Shown: positions 59,770-64,000 of the stretch, piece by piece
Layout of the letters: every line of letters starts with the position of its first letter
Position numbering within the stretch: the stretch's first letter is position 1
DNA from: Hymenobacter cellulosilyticus
Lineage (GTDB): Bacteria > Bacteroidota > Bacteroidia > Cytophagales > Hymenobacteraceae
Length of the DNA stretch: 64,000 nucleotides
Assembly (NCBI RefSeq): GCF_022919215.1
Contig: NZ_CP095047.1
Location: 62,001 to 126,000 of the forward strand
Direction of reading: 5' to 3'
Notes under the pieces: model-generated
The model's input: the letters and a program-made list of their open reading frames with translations, nothing else
Told to the model about the DNA's origin: nothing
Database searches by the model: none
Program-made: the position numbers and the translations under genes

Positions 59770-60078
59770 GGGAGGGGCCCAGGCCCGGTTATATTAATCC
59801 GGTTGGGCTACGGGGGTGCCGACAAAAGGAAAACCACCGTTTTGTATTTCAGTCTGTCACCTCGTCCGGCTCGGCGCGAGCATCTCGACATTCTCGCTCC
59901 TACTTGTTCCATGCCTCTACTGCACCTTGCCTGCTGGCATGGTGCAGTTGCGCGCGCACATCGTGGGGCTTCTCTTGCCCGTGCAACGCAAACGGGTGCA
60001 TGCCGTGGTAGTGACGGCATGCACCCGTTTGCGTGCCAAGCAGTATCGCTCGGCACCTTCATTATTTAGCGGCGGTTT
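59770..60078. other. Gap after ArdC
   Basis: 309 bases with the 21-bp hairpin listed separately. An 88-codon open frame is present but looks non-coding. Confidence 0.4.
59986..60034. terminator. Perfect 21-bp hairpin between convergent genes
   Basis: Arms begin ACGCAAACGGGTGCATGCCG and end with its complement, over a 7-base loop GGTAGTG. It lies between ArdC and the hydrolase and can end both transcripts; no T run is present. Confidence 0.65.
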
Positions 60079-60864
60079 TCACCGCTGCCCGTTCGCCGCT
60101 TTTTGGATGACGTCGGCCACAATTTTGGGCTGCGAGATGTAGATGCAATGGCTACCCTTTACTTCCGTCACGTTGGTATTGGAGCGGCTATACATGCTGC
60201 GCTGAATAAGCGGATTAATGCTTTTATCCTCCGTGGCTAAGATGGCATACGTCGGCTTCGTTCGCCAAGCGGCCTGGGTGAGCGGGGTAATAAACGCTTT
60301 GGCGTTGAAGGCTCCTTGCGAGGCGGCCATAAACTGGGCCTCCTTTGCACTTACGTCAGCGCAGAAGCCGGCGTGAAATTTCGCTCGGTCATAGTACACA
60401 ATACCTTGCGCATTGGGCGGTAACACCCCATTTTCCGGCGCGGGTGGCGCGCTCTGAAACCATTGCAGGGCCGACTCGCCCTTGTCCGGCTGGAAGGCGG
60501 CAATGTAGACCAGTGCCGCTACCTTGGCGTGATTACCAGCCTCGGTGATGACGGCCCCGCCCCAGGAGTGGCCCACTAAAATGGCGGGGCCATCTTGTTG
60601 GTCCAGCGCCAGGTTTGTCGCCGCTACGTCATCTTCCAGCGAAGTCAAGGGGTTCTGCACCACCGTAACATGGTAGCCGTTTTTAGTTAGCTCTTGGTAG
60701 AGGGCTTTGTAGCCCGAGCCGTCGGCAAACGCGCCGTGTACCAGCACTACGTTTTTGACTGTTTGCGCCCGGATAGTGGCGGGCAAGCCTACGAGGAGGG
60801 TCATGGCGAAAATTGAATGGGCCAGCAGTTGCGCTAGGCGGGTGAATGGAACGGAAAATTTCAT
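60079..60864 (-). CDS. Exported alpha/beta hydrolase
   Basis: 261 residues. Signal peptide: MKFSVPFTRLAQLLAHSIFAM. The fold reads VVLVHGAFADGSGYKALYQELTKNGYH, the nucleophile elbow ILVGHSWGGAVITEAG (Ser of GHSWGG), an Asp region near YAILATEDKSINP and the catalytic His in VKGSHCIYISQPK. An esterase-like hydrolase of the type often annotated as alpha/beta fold hydrolase; substrate unknown. It starts 77 bases downstream of the AraC regulator stop, on the same strand, and its leader CTCTTAAAAGGACATG resembles that of a frame at 63285. Confidence 0.9.
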   Translation of the reverse strand: MKFSVPFTRLAQLLAHSIFAMTLLVGLPATIRAQTVKNVVLVHGAFADGSGYKALYQELTKNGYHVTVVQNPLTSLEDDVAATNLALDQQDGPAILVGHSWGGAVITEAGNHAKVAALVYIAAFQPDKGESALQWFQSAPPAPENGVLPPNAQGIVYYDRAKFHAGFCADVSAKEAQFMAASQGAFNAKAFITPLTQAAWRTKPTYAILATEDKSINPLIQRSMYSRSNTNVTEVKGSHCIYISQPKIVADVIQKAANGQR

Positions 60865-60941
60865 GTCCTTTTAAGAGTTAGTGAACATGACAAAGGTCCC
60901 ACCAGACGGCGCGCTGCGTATTGCCCAGAATTCCCGAAGAG

Positions 60942-61811
60942 TTATAAAAACTTCCCATCGTCCGGCAGCAAGGCTTTGTCCTGACGATACTTAATAGGTG
61001 ATACGGCCGTGTGCCGCTTGAAAAAGTTGCAGAAATAGGCCGGCTCCTCAAAGCCGAGCTCATAGGTGATTTCTTTAACGGACTTGGGCGTGTAGTGCAG
61101 CAGCCGTTTTGCTTCTAACAGAATTCGTCCCTGGATTAACTGCAACGCCGTTCTGTCGCTATAAAGCGCAAAGACGTTGGCCAGCGTTTTCGGCGACTTG
61201 TGCAGCAAATTTGCGTAGTAGGCCACGGAATGCTCCCGTCGGAAATGACTTTCAACGAGCACGTTGAACTTCCGAAATATACTTAGCCGCTGGTCCTGGC
61301 TGTCTTCTCCCGGCATATATTCCGACCGGGCCAGCTTCGTAATCGTAATAATCAGGCGCTTTAACAGCACCACCAGCATCTCGTTCTGAACGTGGTCTTG
61401 CGTGGCTAACTCCTGCTTGAAGATGGCAACCATCAATTTCAGCTTTGCTTGGTAAGCCGCATCGAGGCGAATAAATACCGTATTCCCCATTCCGAACAGG
61501 AACCCTGCGCAGCTGACTTCGGCATCGTGGTCCACCACGCAATAAAACTCCCGATTGAATTGCCAAGCGACTACATCGGCCGGCCGCTCAAACGTGAACG
61601 ACTGGTTGAACATCAGGGGCAAAATAGTTTGCGAGTCAAACCGGTGGGACGTACCGTCAATATCCACTGCTTGGGCAGGGCCACTGTTCCAGGCAATGGT
61701 GAAATACGGTTTGGCGGCGTCGCGGGAATAAAACCGGTGGTCAAACCCTGCCTCCTCACTAATCAGTAGTAAGTCTGCCCCCGTCTGGTGGTCGGTCAAT
61801 GCTAGCTTCAT
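60942..61811 (-). CDS. AraC-family transcription regulator
   Basis: 289 residues. The N-terminal domain is a cupin-like sensor region (DIDGTSHRFDSQTILPLMFNQSFTFERPADVVAWQFNREFYCVV). The C-terminal DNA-binding domain has two helix-turn-helix units: VAYYANLLHKSPKTLANVFALYSDRTAL and VKEITYELGFEEPAYFCNFFKRHTAVSPIKYRQ, the second matching the AraC signature with G-F and F-F-K. It probably regulates the neighbouring hydrolase or the truncated dehydrogenase. Intact. Confidence 0.93.
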   Translation of the reverse strand: MKLALTDHQTGADLLLISEEAGFDHRFYSRDAAKPYFTIAWNSGPAQAVDIDGTSHRFDSQTILPLMFNQSFTFERPADVVAWQFNREFYCVVDHDAEVSCAGFLFGMGNTVFIRLDAAYQAKLKLMVAIFKQELATQDHVQNEMLVVLLKRLIITITKLARSEYMPGEDSQDQRLSIFRKFNVLVESHFRREHSVAYYANLLHKSPKTLANVFALYSDRTALQLIQGRILLEAKRLLHYTPKSVKEITYELGFEEPAYFCNFFKRHTAVSPIKYRQDKALLPDDGKFL

Positions 61812-62067
61812 GCAGATTTTGGTTTAAGAACCAGAAGTTGAGCCAACTACTGGTTCTGACTTGGACCGCCAACAGGGCAAGATGTCCATAAGCCTTCCGC
61901 AACGGCGGCAGGGCGGCCAAGTGGTTGGCCGAGGAGCGGGTAGCCAGTACCATAGCTACCTTCTCGATGCTAGGCTGCATCTTTTGTGCGGCCATCTCCT
62001 GGCTGTGGTCCAGCACCATATCGGCGCCCATGGCCTCGCCCCACCCTTTGGAGGCGGGGCGTGACAA
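61812..62067 (-). pseudogene. Remnant of a zinc-type alcohol dehydrogenase
   Basis: A short frame contains phrases of zinc-dependent alcohol/quinone dehydrogenases: ASKGWGEAMGADMVLDHSQEMAAQ matches the segment just after the NAD(P)-binding fold (MGADYVIDH in typical members) and HLAALPPLRKAYGHLALL matches the following strand. The catalytic zinc part and the Rossmann core are missing, so this is a leftover fragment. It runs into the AraC start. The order TetR, SDR, ADH remnant, AraC hints at a former oxidoreductase operon. Confidence 0.6.
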
Positions 62068-62081
62068 GCAGTGGCGACCCG

Positions 62082-62834
62082 CTAGATTTGAGCCGTGCCG
62101 CCGTCCACAAACAACTCGATGCCCGTAATAAAGCTGCTGTCGTCGGAGGCCAGGAAAACCGCCGCTTTCGCCGTCTCCTCCGGCTGCCCCATCCGGCCCA
62201 TTGGAATGCTGGAGACGATGTAGTCTTGGATGAACTGCTTTTGCTCTGGCGTACTGCCCATCCGGGTTGTAGCAGCCGTTTCCGTTGGCCCGGGGCTCAG
62301 CGCATTCACCCGAATCTTGCGGGCCTGCAAATCCATCGTCCAGGTGCGGGCAAACGAGCGCACGGCGGCCTTCGAGGCGCTGTACACACTAAAGGCCGCC
62401 GCCCCCTTGGAGCCGGTAGTGGAGGCCATGAGGATGATGGAGCTACCGTCGCGCAGCAAGGGGAGCGCTTTTTGCACGGTAAACAACATGCCCTTCACGT
62501 TGCTGTTGAACACCTTATCAAAGTGTTCTTCTGTAATGGCGCCCAGTGGCACCATCCCACCGCTCCCGCCAGCATTGGCGAACACAATGTCGAGGTGGCC
62601 TTTCTGCTGGCGCACCTGCTCGTAGAGGCGGTCGAGGTCGGCCAGATTGGTCACGTCCCCCTGCACGCCGGTCACCTGCTGGCCGATAAGCTTTACGGCT
62701 TCGTCCAGCTCTTCCTGCCGACGGCCGGTAATAAAGACGTACGCGCCTTCCGCCACGAACCGTTGCGCGGTTGCCAGGCCGATGCCGGAACTGCCACCCG
62801 TAATGAGCGCGATTTTGCCTTCCAGTTTTTTCAT
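62082..62834 (-). CDS. Short-chain dehydrogenase/reductase
   Basis: 250 residues, a complete classical SDR: ITGGSSGIGLAT, VQGDVTN, VFANAGGSGG, the catalytic Ser of LMASTTGSKG, YSASKAAVRSF (Tyr and Lys) and the closing TGIELFVDGGTAQI. This GxxxGIG ... DGG subgroup includes glucose and 3-oxoacyl reductase-like enzymes; specificity is not clear. It is downstream of a TetR regulator, with a matching operator-like sequence in between, so induction by a small molecule is likely. Confidence 0.93.
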   Translation of the reverse strand: MKKLEGKIALITGGSSGIGLATAQRFVAEGAYVFITGRRQEELDEAVKLIGQQVTGVQGDVTNLADLDRLYEQVRQQKGHLDIVFANAGGSGGMVPLGAITEEHFDKVFNSNVKGMLFTVQKALPLLRDGSSIILMASTTGSKGAAAFSVYSASKAAVRSFARTWTMDLQARKIRVNALSPGPTETAATTRMGSTPEQKQFIQDYIVSSIPMGRMGQPEETAKAAVFLASDDSSFITGIELFVDGGTAQI

Positions 62835-63144
62835 GATTCCGTTCTCGGGTTAAGAATTTTTAAGGGTGAAGTAAGGTGGACCGTGTACCAGGCCAGTCGC
62901 CATGGGGTGGCCGACGGCCGATAAGGTGCGGGTCATCAGCTTGCGGAAACCGGTGCTCGCGCCTATCGCGGAATGCGAATTTTAGGCCGTAAATGTCTAA
63001 ATTTCAATAATATGTACTAAATAAATCGGTGTAATTGGGTTGGCCGCTAACGTACCTTTGCACCAACCATACACCTAGAAGCAGTAGGTTTGCTAACCTC
63101 CATGAACAGGCAATCCGGGTCCAACTCGACGCACGGTCACCGTT

Positions 63145-63285
63145 TTACTGACCTGGGAAGGCGTGGCTAGCTGGACCGGCCCCCGGCCCACCCGGGCTGG
63201 CTGCGCGAGGGCGCGGAGGCATGGTTCCCCGACCTGAGACAGCCTGTCCAGATGGACTGGCTTCCAGCCTAACTCGGTCTTTCAT
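63145..63285 (-). CDS. Possible 46-residue ORF, maybe a truncated gene
   Basis: MKDRVRLEASPSGQAVSG begins seven bases after AAAAGGAG, an unusually good ribosome binding site for this genome, right below the operator at 63325. The rest is low-complexity (Pro/Gly/Ala) and probably out of frame. It may be the first codons of the gene once controlled by the TetR regulator. Confidence 0.25.
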   Translation of the reverse strand: MKDRVRLEASPSGQAVSGRGTMPPRPRAASPGGPGAGPASHAFPGQ

Positions 63286-63324
63286 GACTTTCTCCTTTTA
63301 AGAGCGATGTTATCACTTATCAAG

Positions 63325-63341
63325 TTGACTAGTCGGTTTAA
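63325..63341. promoter_or_regulatory. TetR operator-like site 1
   Basis: TTGACTAGTCGGTTTAA matches TTGACTAGCCAGTTTAA at 63974 with two mismatches. Located between the tetR stop and the minus-strand SDR transcript. Confidence 0.6.
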
Positions 63342-63360
63342 TATTGAGGCAAAAAAAGCG

Positions 63361-63960
63361 CTAGATGGCCTTTTGAATTCCCATCAGCCGTAACAAACCG
63401 GGCAGCATGCGTTGAACGGATTTAAGCTCGTTGTCAATCTTGGCCTGGGTCAGGACCCCGGTGATGTAGGCGCACATCTCTTTGGCGAGTTCGACCGCAT
63501 CCGTTTCCTGCACCGTGCCTTCCGCAATGAGTTCCAGCACCATCGATGTGAAATACTTCACCATCCGTGCGTTCATCTCGTGCGCTTTCTGGCGAATGTT
63601 CTCGTCCTGCGTGCTCAGCTCGCAGCCCACCGAACTAAAGGGGCAGCCGGCTACTTTGCCAAGGGTTTCGTATTTGCCCAGCTGGTCGGCGACCGCAAAA
63701 TCGCAGTAAAGCTTTAGCCGTTCCAGGGGAGGTATCTGCGTGGAGAACAGCTGGTCCAAGGCTGGCCGCTTCTGCTCCCAATGGTTTTCGAAAGCCGCCA
63801 CCGCCAGCTCCGACTTTGATTTAAACGCGTGATAGAAGCTACCCTTGGCAACGGCGGCTTTTTCACAGATATCATCGACGGAGACCGACCCGTAGCTGTT
63901 TTCCCAGATGAGGTCGTGGGCCACCTCGAGCAATCGAAGTTTGGTGTTTCGATTCGACAT
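63361..63960 (-). CDS. TetR/AcrR-family repressor
   Basis: 199 residues. The N-terminal helix-turn-helix: KLRLLEVAHDLIWENSYGSVSVDDICEKAAVAKGSFYHAFKSKSELA, the standard TetR pattern with GSFYHHF-like recognition helix. The C-terminal ligand domain has VADQLGKYETLGKVAGCPFSSVGCELS, seen in the TetR subgroup that controls SDR/alkene-reductase-type genes. Two sites of the same 17-base sequence flank the gene, one before its start and one after its stop, consistent with self-repression plus control of the downstream SDR. Confidence 0.92.
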   Translation of the reverse strand: MSNRNTKLRLLEVAHDLIWENSYGSVSVDDICEKAAVAKGSFYHAFKSKSELAVAAFENHWEQKRPALDQLFSTQIPPLERLKLYCDFAVADQLGKYETLGKVAGCPFSSVGCELSTQDENIRQKAHEMNARMVKYFTSMVLELIAEGTVQETDAVELAKEMCAYITGVLTQAKIDNELKSVQRMLPGLLRLMGIQKAI

Positions 63961-63973
63961 AGGAATAAGTTGG

Positions 63974-63990
63974 TTGACTAGCCAGTTTAA
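63974..63990. promoter_or_regulatory. TetR operator-like site 2
   Basis: TTGACTAGCCAGTTTAA lies 14 bases before the tetR start. Built around a GACTAG core, and matching the site at 63325. Confidence 0.6.
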
Positions 63991-64000
63991 GTCACGTGAA

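Larger units (their letters stand above)
62835..63360. other. Regulatory gap with gene remnants between SDR and tetR
   Basis: Holds an operator-like site (63325), a frame with a good Shine-Dalgarno at 63285, and a plus-strand stretch ending REGAEAWFPDLRQPVQMDWLPA that looks protein-like but lacks a start. Probably the residue of a lost gene. A plus-strand Bacteroidota-like promoter CCGCTAACGTACCTTTG ends at about 63060. Confidence 0.4.

Noticed and set aside
61986..62924. 312-codon plus-strand frame
   Set aside because: It is antisense to the SDR gene, which has all its family motifs.
1..64000. Frame breaks as programmed ribosomal frameshifts
   Set aside because: They occur in many unrelated genes with no common slippery sequence or downstream structure, and all have the same one-base-loss sense.

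Overview
The window looks like chromosome (or a large replicon) of a GC-rich member of the Bacteroidota, most likely a Hymenobacter-like Cytophagales bacterium. This is inference from secreted proteins with type IX secretion (T9SS) sorting domains, Bacteroidota-type Crp/Fnr regulators that end in a conserved YIASYxG..PQSLSR motif, DUF3945/toprim/ArdC mobilization genes, and rare Shine-Dalgarno sequences. No rRNA gene and no intact tRNA gene is present.

Layout. 0-6 kb: a very large secreted RHS/YD-repeat-like protein. 6-12.5 kb: SDR and Crp regulator, DUF4304-like and DUF6493-like proteins. 12.5-19.1 kb: a strikingly AT-rich island carrying an unknown protein, a serine recombinase and a 969-residue HD + HSP90/GHKL ATPase protein, closed by a tyrosine integrase. 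19.4-24.1 kb: an AbiE-type toxin-antitoxin pair with long palindromic operators, and two divergent serine recombinases. 24.4-29 kb: SDR, cupin, DUF1772/DUF4267 membrane proteins with a Crp regulator, and small membrane proteins. 29.2-32.6 kb: FG-GAP repeat T9SS protein. 32.9-37.9 kb: a serine recombinase, then an operon for a LodA-like quinoprotein amino-acid oxidase, its flavoprotein partner LodB, a ferritin-like enzyme and a small unknown protein. 38.3-52.2 kb: beta-propeller T9SS proteins, MazEF, a secreted DNA/RNA nuclease beside a giant T9SS protein, an HNH nuclease and many small proteins. 52.5-59.8 kb: a conjugation/mobilization module (coupling protein, DUF3945 protein, toprim primase-like protein, ArdC antirestriction protein) without a visible relaxase. 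60-64 kb: alpha/beta hydrolase, AraC regulator, a broken alcohol dehydrogenase, SDR and a TetR regulator with two matching operator-like sites.

An important caveat covers the whole window. About 29 reading-frame breaks fall inside otherwise well-preserved genes, and every one is repaired by adding a single base, in most cases inside a run of G or C. This points to systematic loss of one base from homopolymers in the sequence rather than to real decay, so I describe these as single genes and mark the break point. Restored lengths assume one added base per break. The AT-rich island has essentially no such breaks.

The best candidates for something undescribed are the AT-rich recombinase-linked HD-HSP90 cassette (a plausible defence system), the expanded LodA operon, and the AbiEii toxin with an extra C-terminal domain.
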